A stretch of 64,000 bases of DNA from Lineus longissimus (taxonomy: Eukaryota; Nemertea; Pilidiophora; Heteronemertea; Lineidae): contig NC_088315.1 of the NCBI RefSeq assembly GCF_910592395.1, forward strand, positions 11,780,501 to 11,844,500, written 5' to 3'. Numbering within the stretch: the first letter of the stretch is position 1; each line of letters starts with the position of its first letter. Shown one piece after another: positions 10,735 to 22,802 of the stretch. The translations under genes were made by a program, and so were the position numbers. Under the pieces are notes generated by a model. It had not been told where the DNA came from and did not search any database. It saw nothing but the letters and a program-made list of their open reading frames with translations.

Positions 10735-13700
10735 GTAATATGACCAAAATATTAATGGAGTCCTATGAATGTACTTCACTAAGAATTGATATAGAGGAAT
10801 TGGTCATGTCATCATGCATGTCATATTTTACCTTCCCCAAATGTATAAAGGCATGCTGCTCGAATTTTCTTCGATGATAAATTGAACTCCCTGGGTGCCA
10901 AAGGACGTATATCACCGTAGAAAGGGTGTCGCGGAGTAGAATTATCTCGTTTCAATTTAAACTGGGTCAACGTGGTCCTATCGTATTTTAAATAATTCCG
11001 TAATCTTAGGATAGAGGCGCTGCCTCTTTTTACAAATATGTGAAACCGGCGAGCACTGTGATTGGCTGATTGATTCACATTTTCACAAGTTCCTTTCCCG
11101 TCCCAATAAAAGGGCGCAACGGGGTTCTCGCAGGGGAGTCCGAGCCGAGTTTCGTTTGTGTAACTTGACTGTAGTGAAATGAGCTTCTGACAGTGCGGCG
11201 CACGTGTGCGAAGTGGGCGGAAGTTGCCCGAATTCTTGTATTATGTACTTTTGTGTAGAAGACATCCCTGTGACGTTCATCTTACGATCATGCTTCATGA
11301 CATCTAGGATTTTGTAACATTTCAAGTGTGGTATATGTCGTGATTATAAAGCCGAAGGCAGTGTGCAAACGTAAAACGGAGTACCGGTAGTTCGTCGATT
11401 CTGTGTACAATGTACATACAGGTGATGTATGTCAGACTTGTTTTACTAGTATCTCATCACGATCATGGATGGAGTGGATAGCAACCATCTCCCTATCATC
11501 CCTGTACGTCTGATATTGGAGGACGATCATACTACTAGCTCCTGCAGCACTTGGAGGTGACGACCTGTTCACCGTCGGATCCCGGTAGCACATCTACCGA
11601 AGAAGCTCGACGCAAGTTGAGACGTCGCCGCCCCTCTCCCGCGACATGGGTAAACTCGCAACCCCCTTTCTAAAGTCTGAGGCAAGACCACCATTGATTT
11701 TTAAGCCTTTTAGCAGTTCTATTGTCAATGTTTGACCGCGACGCATCAAATACTGCATGGGGTTGTGAATCTGAAAGTTTGATATGATATTCCGGACAGT
11801 CGGGCAAGTAAATGGTGAAAAGTAAACTGGTAGTTTACCACGGAAATTTTTTGATATTCGACAAATTGGACAGACATTGATATTTCTACTCAGCCAACCG
11901 GCAGAAAATCTCAAAACACGCCCCCTGTTACCAAAGTAGAAAAATTCAAAATTAATTTTTTCATCAAAAAATTTCTTTATATCTGAGACTTGCTACAGCA
12001 AATATTTTTTCAATACCTATCCAAATATGTACTTGAGAGTTAAAAAACATACTCGCGTCTAATTGATAGGTCTCGACCCTTCAACCTATGAATATTCATT
12101 GGTGGTATTGTCTCGTCTGTAAAAGATCAATGGAACGCACCATTACCTTGAGTTTTGTGGTGCTTTGAAGAAAGTGGCAGGACAGTTAATTGAGGATGAA
12201 AACTGTTAATTTCATGGCAATTGGAATGATAGAGGAAAATTTCATTATCTTAAACACAAACAAATTCATTATTCCGGAAATAGCTAGCTTCGATTTGGAA
12301 ATTGTATTGCATCGCGACGGGATAATAAAAGTTTACATTTTACATGAGCAGTCTTTTATAATTAATGGTACAAAAATTTCAAATTTTCTATCGTTTATTT
12401 TATTATACTTTAGCACATGTAGGGCCTAAATCGTATCTTTGTGAGTGATGATTATGCTGGCATTATGCAAAATCAATGTCCGACTCTCTTTCTCTCGTAG
12501 ATTGTACTCTTCGAGGAGGTACCGGTAAGTTTTATATCGTGAGATAGATAGGTCAAGTGTTTGTTGCCATGGCGAAAACATGTTAGACTCAAATAAGACT
12601 TCAAAACAATTGACCTCACGAGGACGTAAACTGAACTGACAAATAATATGATGAACTCGGTCACAACGGCATGAACTGGTAAATAAAGTTATATAAGCCT
12701 ACTCGGACTGAATAATGATTGGACAGTATAATCTCGCACACTGATAAGATACATCTCAGTTTTAGTACAGCTGAGGTTGAGTTTCCCTCAAGAACTCGAT
12801 AAACTTATTTCTGCATCAGCTGTTTAATTATGCTGCCAAATGATAGCAAGTGCTTTGTTGCGTAGATTAGTCTAGCGTTTTAATAGTTTCCTACGTCGAG
12901 TTTGTCTGGAACTCGAGCGCAGAGTAGGAGTGTCGAATGAGAAATCATCAAATTTACATTCGCAAACGTACCAGGCCGAGGTTTGAATATTGAATTTTGT
13001 GTTTTAAAGTGATCTTTTGGGATCTCCTTACGATCCACTCGGTCAAACTTCAGGTCACGACCTCAATCATTGTGTTCTAACAGTCGTGATCAGTTGACCA
13101 GGTGTGCCAGATGACTTTAGGCCCTGTATGTATTAGATGTCGCTACTGCTGTAAAGCTCTATTGGGAAATGTTGAGCTAACGGATCCATCTTAATTTCAG
13201 TCTGAAAAGAAGAGTATTGTATTGCATCACCAGCACGGTGCGGCCGCCTTTGGCAAAAATGTTCACTGAGGCCAGATCGCAATACATATTATCCACTCCA
13301 GTCAAAGATCAAGGTCAAAGATATTCATTTCTGACCGGCTGTCTTAATATGGAGTTTACATGTATACTCACGATTTCCAAGAGCTGTTTCAGGCAACATT
13401 ATCTTTATGCTTATGTTACAACGTTGTTCTTCACAGATGTGCTATTTATGTAAGTCTTTAATGACGAACCCGTATACAGTTGAACAGCACTTTGAAATTC
13501 AGGTCGCGACTAGGGTGTGCAACCGAATATAGCGTATGTCAAACTCTTTCTTTGGAGGCAAAATGTACGTATTTCATTTTCGATGCGAAACCGAGGCGAT
13601 GTCGGTACTACCATGCCCATACCATGAAGGAGGATACTGTAAATTCGAGATACCTTTGGAAGGAATGTAATCAAGATGAGGAGAACATTACCACACAGCT

Positions 13701-14200
13701 TCATTTTCTGACTAAATGATTGGTGCATTATCACTGCTTTATGCGGGACAAGAAGGCATCAATTAGCAATATGCACACCGAAATCATGATCCATATGCAT
13801 TAACAAATTATATGTGTCTACTAATCGATGTCATAAGCACTGCTTACCAGCTGCAATCGTGCAATCGATCCTGCGAATTGAATTCTCCAGCAAAATTTAA
13901 ATTTCTCGCAGGGGCATACTTTCGATAGGAATAGAAACATCGCCTATTGCAGACGAAATCGAGTGGTGACAATTTTTTTCTTTGTGAGAACAGGTTCGTT
14001 TCGATGGATTTTGTTTTCGAGAATTGCCAATAGTTTTAAGGGCCAGAATAAGTTAGTGAAGAGGTCGTGGAGTAGTGCAGCAGAACAGAGTGTGTCCCTG
14101 GCGTAATGTAGCAAGGTAAATAATAATTTAGAAAGGAGTTTCTGTTGTGTTGTACAACAGGTCACGCACCTGTATCAGACCAATCAGCTCGCGGTTGTAT
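10735..14200 (+). repeat. Partial duplicated segment, copy C of the forward array
   Basis: 10735-10935 matches the 3' flank of the LamG gene (8521-8690, 19730-19890). Unrelated sequence with no supported gene follows at about 10936-11640, then a short match (GGGTAAACTCGCAACCCC) near 11650. Homology to the microexon and PAN region resumes at about 12440 and runs to 13735. The tail 13725-14200 matches B at 24957-25410. The LamG exons are absent. Confidence 0.8.
12501..13719 (+). pseudogene. PAN/Apple-like exon and microexon, copy C (degenerate)
   Basis: The 24-nt microexon (12501-12524) keeps its TAG acceptor and GTAAGT donor and reads CTLRGGT in phase 1. The downstream exon, after TTCTTCACAG near 13436, is damaged: the first part contains ATGTAAG and a frame shift before the conserved RSRLGCATE segment. 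That segment then stays open to 13719, ending with a different C-terminus from copy A. There is no LamG gene upstream. This is probably a dead paralogue, though the intact splice signals leave doubt. Confidence 0.55.
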
Positions 14201-14546
14201 AGTTCAGTTTGAGATAAATGCGCGGTCTTACAATACCAGTTAAATGGTAATTTCCATTTAAAATATAGTTCATCTTGAAGTGTGAATTGGTGTGTTTAAA
14301 ATGAAGAACATGGAGAAGCCGATTCACAGTCAAAAATCACTGGTCCCCTAACTTTCCGATCACTGAAACCGTGAAATTATCATGCATAACGTGCAACGAA
14401 AATTTCATGGTTTGACAGGCTAGGATAGGTCTATTTGGCTGTAAAGGCATTTCTTCCTGGGAACGTCTCGGAAAAGGTTAAAGAGCATGTAGAAAGGGAA
14501 AAGGGGAAGGGAAAACGGCTTAAAACGTTATTACAGTCGCGGGACC
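14160..14546 (+). mobile_element. MITE, family with GGTCATGCACCTGTA ends, copy 1
   Basis: The body matches 27261-27714 and the reverse complement of 21760-22221 over hundreds of bases. Ends: GGTCACGCACCTGTA on the left, TTACAGTCGCGGGACC on the right (inverted). It lies at the same position in the duplicated segment as the 76-bp remnant at 25371, so it inserted before that duplication. Confidence 0.75.
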
Positions 14547-15159
14547 AGTAGGATATACCCGATTGTACTGCATGAGTGGCTGATTCAAGCCACCATATCG
14601 CACGAGATGATTTTCTCCGGCCTGAAAGCTCGAGACTGCAGGTCATGGTGTAAAGCAGCAGGATCGACACCCTTATGTCCATGTAGGCAGACAATATCTG
14701 ACGGATATAGATCCATTGCTTTTCTTCCTGAAATTGTATTGGCGAAAATTTGGATGGTTAGATTCTTTCCTTCTTCTTACCGCTTCTATCGAATCCGTAT
14801 ATCAAATAATAGTTGGTTATTATAGAAGCATGGGAATGACTTAAAAATCTGGTCCTGATAATTGTATTGTACGCGCCGGTCACCGATCCAAAGGTTGACC
14901 GCGCTCAATGTTGCTTAACTTCCACTGCCATATACCTGGGGGTACTATACAATAATCGACCTGACCCATAGATGCCGTCCTTTATTGGCTCGTGGCAGGG
15001 AATCTGCCATGATGTTTCTGGTTGATCTTTTTTACAAGCTGGCTATGGTTGTTTCATTGTCAAGTTTATCATCATTTTTTCATTAAGAGGAGAATAGCAT
15101 CGAGATTTAGGTTGCCAGTTTAAACACTGTATAAGATCGAAGCAAAGTGACGAATGATG
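14547..15159. other. Gene-free sequence before the LINE
   Basis: No supported exon. ORFs of 72 and 87 aa on opposite strands overlap repeat sequence. Confidence 0.4.
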
Positions 15160-16462
15160 GTCAATTGCCAGGTTAGAGAGCACCGCAGCACTTAGACTGT
15201 TCTGTTGAAGGTTGCCAACGACATCTTACTTGCGCTTGACTCAAAAAATGAGGTTCTTGTGGTGCTACTTGATCTCTCCGCGGCCTTTGACACTGTGGAA
15301 CACACTGAACTTCTCAACAGACTGCAAAGCCATATTGGTCTTTCTGGGAATGCACTAGGCTGGTTCTCCTCGTACCTCAGTGGTCACAAGACATCCGTCT
15401 CCATCAAAGGGTGTACATCCAGTACCTCGCAGCTTACCACTGGCGTACCGCAAGGATCGGTACTGGGTCCAGTGCTGTTTAATGTTTGTACATTGCCACT
15501 GGGGTACGTTATGAGGTCATGCAAGGTGCATTCTTATGAAATGTTTGCTGACGACAATCAGCTGCTTGGAATTTTCCTTATGGTGATTTGATCCAATGGG
15601 TATCTACTGTTGACAACATTGAATCATGCATCCAGAGTGTAGGGAGTTGGCTTCTGGAGAACAATCTCTGTTTTAACGGCCCTAAAACCGAATGCATGGC
15701 CATTACCTCTGCAAAAAGAACGCCATCCATTACCCACATCACGGTGGACGGAGAGCAAATACAATCTGCTAGTGCTGTGCGAGATCTTGGCGCATGGCTC
15801 GGTGAACACATGACTTTGTCAGTCCACGTAGAGAAAGTTTGTCAGAGCACCTTTGCCAACCTCCACAACATTGGCCGCATCCGCAAATATCTCGATGTGA
15901 ACAGTACCAAGAGGCTGGTCCAGGCACTAGCAATGTCAAGATTAGATTACAATAACGCCCTTCTCTATGGTCTACCAAAAAAGACAGTGGCTAAATTGCA
16001 AAGAGTGCAGAACGCGGCAGCAAGGGTTGTGTCAAGAACGCGCAAGCGTGACCACATTGCTCCCGTTCTGCGCTCTTTGCACTGGCTTCCAATTCAGCAG
16101 CGAATTGATTTCAAGACACTTGCAACAACTCACAAGATTGTACAAGGAAGTGCACCAGCGTACCTTTCCGAGCTAGTACGGAATATTTGCACTCAAAGAC
16201 AAACTCGTGCCACAAGCGGTAGGAAGCTGCACATCAGCAGGACCAGAACCTCTTATGGTGACAGGTGTTTTGCTGTTGGTGCAGCCCGCTTGTGGAACCA
16301 GCTGCCACCAGACTTTCACTCACTTGACTCTATTGTATCCTTCAAAAGGGAGTTGAAAACGTGGCTATTTAGAAGGGCTTTGGGGGAGTAGCGCTTTAAC
16401 ATCGTATTATCGTAATGAGAAACGCTATATAAATATGGACTATTATCATTATTATTATTATA
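15160..16462 (+). mobile_element. 5'-truncated LINE (CR1/L2/Rex-like) with broken reverse transcriptase
   Basis: Two overlapping frames (15205-15591 and 15588-16391) together cover the C-terminal part of a non-LTR reverse transcriptase. Visible motifs are LLDLSAAFDTVEH, TTGVPQGSVLGPVLFN and FADDNQLL, then the family tail LARLDYNNALLYGLP-like (here SRLDYNNALLYGLP), LHWLPIQQRIDFK and WNQLPPD. The two parts are separated by a frameshift near 15585, and a stop upstream of 15205 marks earlier decay. The element ends in CGCTATATAAATATGGAC followed by an ATT-rich microsatellite, a typical tail for CR1/L2-type LINEs. It is inactive: the 5' half is missing and the frame is broken. Confidence 0.9.
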
Positions 16463-18098
16463 GGCTCTCTAAGTTCCTTGATTAGTGCTGACAACTGTCA
16501 GTTTTATTGAAAACATGTACACCTAATCGTAACAATCGTATGATGGAACTGAATCCGGGCTAACTCCTTTCTTTCTATCTAATATTGGTGAAGGAGAGGT
16601 GCTCTTAGTCCATCCCATTTCAATATATTTAGACTGATTCAACGCTATTTTTGGGTAATGATGAAGCTGTTAAATTGTTTTCTTGGTCGGTTTCTGACTT
16701 TTTTACAAACTGACACTTTAAAGTATTACAAAGCCTTTAGTGTTTCGTTTGCGATTGTGTACATGCACATATTGTGTAAAATTTCACAGCTTTAGCTCAT
16801 TTTTTACAATTGTAACCATTATGAACCTATCGATTGACTTTTTTAAATTATGGTATTCACAATGCCTACATGTAGCCAATCGATACGACGATATTGGGCT
16901 GTGAAGAGCAGATAATCGAACCGATGTGGAGTTGACTTCGAAAAAGATAAACTCAGGCGTTTTGACATCGTGCCATTGAGTAAACTCGGGGATATTAAGG
17001 AAATTCTAATGCCTTCAGAACACTTTATTGGTACATTTCGACAAGTAATCCAATAATTGCTGAAATTTGTATATGCTGATGAGTAATTGGAGTTTAAAAA
17101 GGCTTCTCCTGTTGTTGGGACGTACCAAAGTGTGTTTTGTGAGAATTATTTCACAAAGAACGATTTCGCCTAACATCCATGTTCAAGCCTGGACCAACGT
17201 ATCAGCTGATTTGTGAAACAAGGTGGTGGTGGGCTGGGAGCTACGGTTTCTCTCTACCTGACCCGTTTTCACTTCGCGTATGTAGTTGGTCGGCCGAAAT
17301 GGTCGGAGCAATTTGGCCAAAAGTTCAAATCTGGTAGATGGGCTGCCTGTTTGCTCCTAATGGGAATTATTAAGTGAAATCCCTATACACGGATAAGGCT
17401 ACGTGTAAAGGCTACCCCTCCTGAATTTGGTCGGAACATCAAGTTACTGAGGATCGGTTGGAAAAAGCTGGACTCGGATTTCGAACTCACCTAAGGGTAT
17501 TCGTCATAGAGTGAAGCTAAACATCCATTACATGTATTTCACAAAATAACTATTTAACGTGTAGAACGCCTAATTTTTATGATGCCTATTCTTAAATCAT
17601 ATGGACACACCACTGGCCTCATTGTCACATGTATGAAGAAGATGACAAGGAACAACCCTGAGCTATTTGGTACCTTTCGCAACAGTGTGAATAACGATAT
17701 ACGCTGTACGAATGTCTGCAATGTCATCGATTTCTGTGATACAATTGATTTATGCGACACTCGTTATTCATCTTTGATACTTAGCTAAAAAGGAATCAGT
17801 CATTCACGTCGTCCAAGACAAAAGATTCTGGTTGTCGCGTCAACGGTTACCCTCTACAGTACCTTGCGTGAGTTACCGCCAATCGTGGTCGCGTTTTTGG
17901 CATGTTTTATCAACCCAACACGAAGTAATTTGCCATCATGTGTCAATGCCTTGATCATCGTTCAAGGTCTAACCAAATTCGATATCAGGCGAACAAGTCA
18001 GTATATGAGTTTATATTTAAATTGTCTGTAATGATCTGAATCGATGGTAAGCCACCACAAACCATTAAAAAAATAATTGCATCCGGACCCACCCTATC

Positions 18099-19643
18099 AT
18101 GATGCCTAAATATCTGATGATTGCTGCAGTAATGGTTCTCGGATTACTAGCAATTCCAGCGAAACAAAGAATAGTCCACTCGTTAGGCTTGAAACGTAAG
18201 TATATAGAGGTAAATGTCGATAATATTACCGGTTTGCCCCACAAATACAGCGTACCTGATCTTCAAACTACAGAGCCCCTTTTGAGAATTCAGGAACAAA
18301 TTTGGGTGACGAAGTTACCCGTTTATCTACTTTTTATATTTTTGCCATCATAATGCAGCCGATGTGACTTGGAATTTCGATGGCAGCTCTCGAAGCATAA
18401 GGTCAGTATGGGTCGATGGGGGGGGGGGTTCTAATATGCCGGAGTTGACCCCATGATGAAGCCGTGTGGTGAATCAGACTGCAAAGCCATATTGTGTTCA
18501 CAAAATTATCATTGACTTAGATGTATATGTTTACTCATTTTAGATTTATAGTTATCGATGTTGAAAGAGACTGGTGTTACCGAGGTAACCAAACATTAGA
18601 CCTCTGTGACCTGAAAATACGCTATAATTAGGTCGGTCGTCTCGTGCCAAAGTAGGAGGCGAAATATGGCTCGAACCCGACAATATTGTTTCTTGCGTGC
18701 ATTTATTTAATGTTTTAAGCATTGTGTCTGTAAACAGCACATCGCTTGTTTTAAGCACTGGTGATCTTCGGATGATCATGGGCAAAGAGGAATTGATGTC
18801 GCTCGAAAGCTCTACTGAGTATTGCTGGATGATTTGTTGGTTGGTTGGTTGACTGAAGTACACTCACCTCTCTTGATAATATGTTAATTTGTTCCTCGGA
18901 CATTCTATCCTCCACTGGATTGTATTTTGAAGTCGAAGAGCTTCGTCCTTTTTACTATTGGCATGATATATGCATGCAGTCATTGTCGTCCTTTCATTTA
19001 ACGATACAGGATGTTTCATGGAAAGTGTGCATCTTATGTCAACTCATCTATCTTTGGGCGGGTAATGTCTTTAAATAATGGCAGAAAGCCCAAGCAGTGT
19101 GTAACCGCCCCAGCGGTCAATCTCAGAGGCGGCTGGTTGACCATCATGTTCTACTTCAGACTCAAAAATATATATATAAATAGATTCAATCCTCAGACAC
19201 TTATCACATTCATGAATCGAAAGGGATATGTTTATGTTTACTCTGCTTCTCCGAATTTTGTCGTTGTCAAAATGAGTGGTGAAAATGGTCAAAACGTTTT
19301 TGCCTATAAATCAGGTTGCTTGTTCTACGATCAATGGCATCAGTTTATCATCATGGTGAATGTTTTAAAGGAAGTCTGTAATTTTTACATTGATGGGAGA
19401 CAAATTGAACTGGTAAGGTATTGGAAAAATTCAATCCTGGATATGAGTTCGAGTGGAACGATGATTGGGTGTCATTGCTACAAGCTGCATATTTCTAAAC
19501 GTAATTGCAAGCCGTGTTTTCGAGGTGATATCGCTCAAATTCATATCTATCGAGCAAAACTGAGTGACGAACAATTGAGGAGACTTCATGACGACTGTAA
19601 GTCCATTCAGTTTAATGGATTATCATTTTGTGGAATATATTAG
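18099..19643 (+). CDS. Secreted LamG/pentraxin-like protein, copy B (3 exons, 257 aa)
   Basis: The model joins 18099-18195, 18359-18401 and 19010-19643, with the same exon lengths (97, 43, 634 nt), phases and splice motifs as copy A. The signal peptide is MMPKYLMIAAVMVLGLLAIP. The LamG landmarks (WNFDG, DQWHQF, YIDGRQIE, GDIAQIHIYRAKLSDEQL) are intact. By hand count, exon 3 differs from copy A at about 20 codons that change the residue and about 6 that do not. Most changes fall in the first 80 residues of exon 3, while about 170 bp around DQWHQF are identical. It is intact and probably functional. AATAAA follows at 19696. Function beyond a secreted ConA-like domain is unknown. Confidence 0.85.
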
Positions 19644-19695
19644 CTGAAATCTGTGACTGATTCATTGCACTACATGATTAGGCTTCTTTACCCAT

Positions 19696-19701
19696 AATAA
19701 A
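19696..19701 (+). promoter_or_regulatory. Poly(A) signal of LamG gene B
   Basis: AATAAA 53 bp past the stop codon, in the same context as in copy A. Confidence 0.75.
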
Positions 19702-19898
19702 GAACCATTGAAAAGGTGTTATGACAAAAATTAATGGAGTCCTATACATCACTAAGAATCAATATAGAGTAATTGGTCATGCCATGCATGTCATATTTTA
19801 CCCTCCCCAAACGTATAAACGCATGCTGCTCGAATTGTCTTCATTGATCAATTGAACTCCTTGGGTGCCAAACAACGTATATCACCGTAGATCAGAAT

Positions 19899-20735
19899 GG
19901 TAGTTGATAAAGCTTGGAATCAGTGAAACCATGTAACCAGTGATAAACCTTGGAATAGTCAGTACTAAACCGTGGAATCACTGTGCAAGTACCGCGTGAA
20001 ATCGGGTGCGTTTCTTCCACGATTTATACCCTCCCAACTGCCAATCTCGTCCTAGCTGACTTTATTGATAGCAATTTGCCAGTAGTTATAATGCTCTGAT
20101 AAAGCTCAGCAGATATGACAAACATGCACACGGGAATCACTAAAAAATGTGTCCGATGGTTACATCACGAAAATATCTCTACATCCCTCGATGTGTACAT
20201 GAATATGTACGAAATCGCTCACAGCGAAGGAATTAATTCACATTTTCATCTCCAAACCCGGCTAAAACCTTCGGTAATAAACCTTCATCTACGTTTCTAC
20301 GGATAAGTGCCAGCTGGTACTGCATGATGTAGTCAATCTTCTCTGTATCACCCTGTATGATCACACCGCTCCGTAGTTCAATTAGGCCCCGTGTGGTTGC
20401 GTAGTAAGCGGAGCGCTGATTAGTCCATATTATGGGTGTGTGGTGGGCGTGTCGTGACGAGCATGCCTATATTTGGGAGATGAGTAATGTACACTGGAGG
20501 CGAGGTATGACTGGGTTGTTCTAAAATATAGATTATTGAATCGGATATGCGACTGATTTCTATTAAACTACCGTCAAATTCCGATTTTATCATGTAAAAA
20601 TAAGCTCCAAATATTGATTCGTAACCACCTTAGGTTCAAATGGCATTATTTCATGTTTTTATGCATTTTTAGGACTGATTCCAAGGTTAATCACTGGTTT
20701 GAAGGTTTCACTTGTTCCAAGCTTTATCACCTACC
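19899..20735. mobile_element. 837-bp MITE with 9-bp target-site duplication
   Basis: The ends are inverted (GGTAGTTGATAAAGCTTGGA on the left; the right end reads, inverted, GGTAGGTGATAAAGCTTGGA). It is flanked by identical 9-bp repeats GATCAGAAT at 19890-19898 and 20736-20744. Copy A has the matching empty site (CGATAGAATGGGTAAAC near 8672-8688). It contains no transposase. A 9-bp duplication is typical of Mutator-like elements and also occurs in some other superfamilies; the assignment is inference. Confidence 0.85.
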
Positions 20736-20943
20736 GATCAGAATGGTAAACCCGCAACCACCTTTGTAACGCACCATTCACTTGGGTCTGGTGGTTGACA
20801 CCATTTTCTTATTAGTAGTACGAATAAATGAATGGAGTTATTTTTCGATAAATTAAAAACGTTTGCACATGTTTGAACTAAAACGTGTCCGTATGGGTGA
20901 TCATACTAGCATTTGACAAAATCGTTGCCTCTTTCTTTCGTAG

Positions 20944-22798
20944 TTGTTAGTCTTCGAGGAGGCACCGGTAAGTTTTATATCATGAGATAGACAGATCAAG
21001 TGTATGTTACCATGGCGAAAACATGTTAGTCTCAAATAGGATTTTGAAAACAGCTTACCTCATGAGGAAGTATATACTATACTTACAAAAGATGATGGAC
21101 TGGACAAAACCGCTCTGGCACGTCGGGTGAAATATAGCCTACTCAGGCTGAACCATGTTTGGGCAGCACATCACTATCTCTTACACTGATAAAACGACGT
21201 TTTGTTGAGCACTTCTGCTTTTATAGTACAATGAGTTCGGTATTCCCTCGAAAACTCGATAAACATATTTAAAATCATTTAATTAGCATATTCGGTGTTC
21301 AAAAGCAATTTTGGAGACTCATTTTGGAAATTTTAGGCCCATGTCAATGAATCTAAAGTACCATTTAATTCCACTTCCTTGTTGTTGTCCGATGCATAAA
21401 CAATTTTCAGTCGTTTTACCACTTGCTTGCCGTGAATTCCGGGAGATTAGGGGCAGAAATCCGTCAACGAACGTGACATCAGTAACGGCCAAAATTGTAC
21501 AATCATAATTGCTGCTGTTCTAAATCCCCTCACCGCGAATGGTTGGATCTCATGATATTTTCAAATGCGGGTTCCTTTATATTTCTTCTAGTAATCGACA
21601 TTTCGTGGAAGATATTGGTATATCAGCTGTCCAATTACGGCACCAAATTGGCAAGCGCGTGTAGATTAGTAACGTGAATCAAAAGGGAAAACATAAAACA
21701 TATATTCGCAAACGTACCAGGTCGATGTTTGAATTTTGAGTTTTTAAGAGAGATTTTCTGGCCACGTACCTGTAATAAAGTTTTCAGCCGTTTCCCCTTT
21801 AAAATGGTACTATCTACATGCTCACACCTTTTCCGAGACGTAATGTGGGAGGAACGCTTTCAAAGCCAAATAGACCTATCGTAGCCTGTCATACCATGAA
21901 ATTTTCGTTGTACGTTATTCATGATAATTTCAGGGTTTGCGGGTCTGAAGTTAAGGGGGTGATTTTTGACGGGTTTTAACCCGCGAGTCAGCTTTTTCAC
22001 AACGACGAGTTGAATGGAGCCTAACCATATATAATTAAGCCAATTGGACTGAAACTACATCATTTTCTTCATTTTAAAAACACCTTATTCTCAATTTTAT
22101 AAAAATTATATCTTAAATGGAAAATACCATTCAACTGGTATGGTGAGACCCGCATTGATCTCAAACTGAACTAGTTTCATGTACAACCGCGTGATGATCG
22201 GTTTAATACAGGTGCATGACCTTCTGGGCATTCGTTGCGATCCAGTCGGTAAAACTTCAAATCATGCCTGAACTCGGCCATTGCGTTCTTACACTAAGTT
22301 ACAGTTGTAGTGATCGGCTGACCATATATTCCATATTGACTTCAGGCCCTGGATGCGGTGGATTAGGTGTCGCTACTGCTGTTTAGTTCAATTGAGAAAT
22401 GTAAAGCCAACGGATCCATCCCCTGAAAAGAAGAGTTTTGCATTGCATCGCAAAAACAGTGCTGCCGCGATCTGCAATAATGTTCATCACTAACTAGGCC
22501 AGATCGCATTGTCTAATTCATTTCTACCCAGTTACCTGAATGAGTAGTTTCAAGAGCTGTTTCAGGCAACATTATCGTTATGTTTATATGACAACGCTTG
22601 TTCTTCGCAGAGGTGCTGTTTATGAAAAATGTTAATAGCGAACCCGCACAATTGATCAGGACTTTGAAATCCAGGTCTCGACTCGGTTGTGCAACCGAAC
22701 GAAATAGCGTGTGTCAAACTCATTATTTGGAGGCAAAATGTACGTATTTCATTTTCGATGCGAAACTGAGGCGATGTGGGTACTACCATGCCCCATGA
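20944..22798 (+). pseudogene. PAN/Apple-like exon and microexon, copy B (truncated)
   Basis: The microexon 20944-20967 (VSLRGGT in phase 1) and the PAN-like exon, starting at 22611 after TTCTTCGCAG, keep their splice sites. The cysteine pattern GCATERNSVCQ, AKCTYFIFD, RRCGYYH is intact. An extra base at CATGCCCCATG brings a stop shortly after YYHA. Within about 10 bp a LINE replaces the rest of the exon. MITEs also sit in the intervening intron. It could still encode a shortened protein if the stop is real. Confidence 0.5.
21760..22221 (-). mobile_element. MITE, family with GGTCATGCACCTGTA ends, copy 2
   Basis: The reverse complement matches 14160-14546 and 27261-27714. Ends: GGCCACGTACCTGTAATAA at the left, and its inverted partner GGTCATGCACCTGTATTAAA read from the right. 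Flanks share TTCT (possibly TTCTGG), and copy A has the uninterrupted sequence near 9465. Confidence 0.8.
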
Positions 22799-22802
22799 AG
22801 GA

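Larger units (their letters stand above)
16498..22800 (+). repeat. Duplicated segment, copy B of the forward array
   Basis: Matches copy A from 4622 to 10170. Copy B carries extra blocks: a MITE with 9-bp target duplication (19899-20735), about 220 bp at 21265-21480 with no hallmarks, and a second MITE (21760-22221). Homology to copy C resumes after a LINE, at 24957-25410. Confidence 0.9.

Noticed and set aside
12190-12429. 79-aa ORF before the copy C microexon
   Set aside because: AT-rich, no domain, no matching splice donor, absent from copies A and B.
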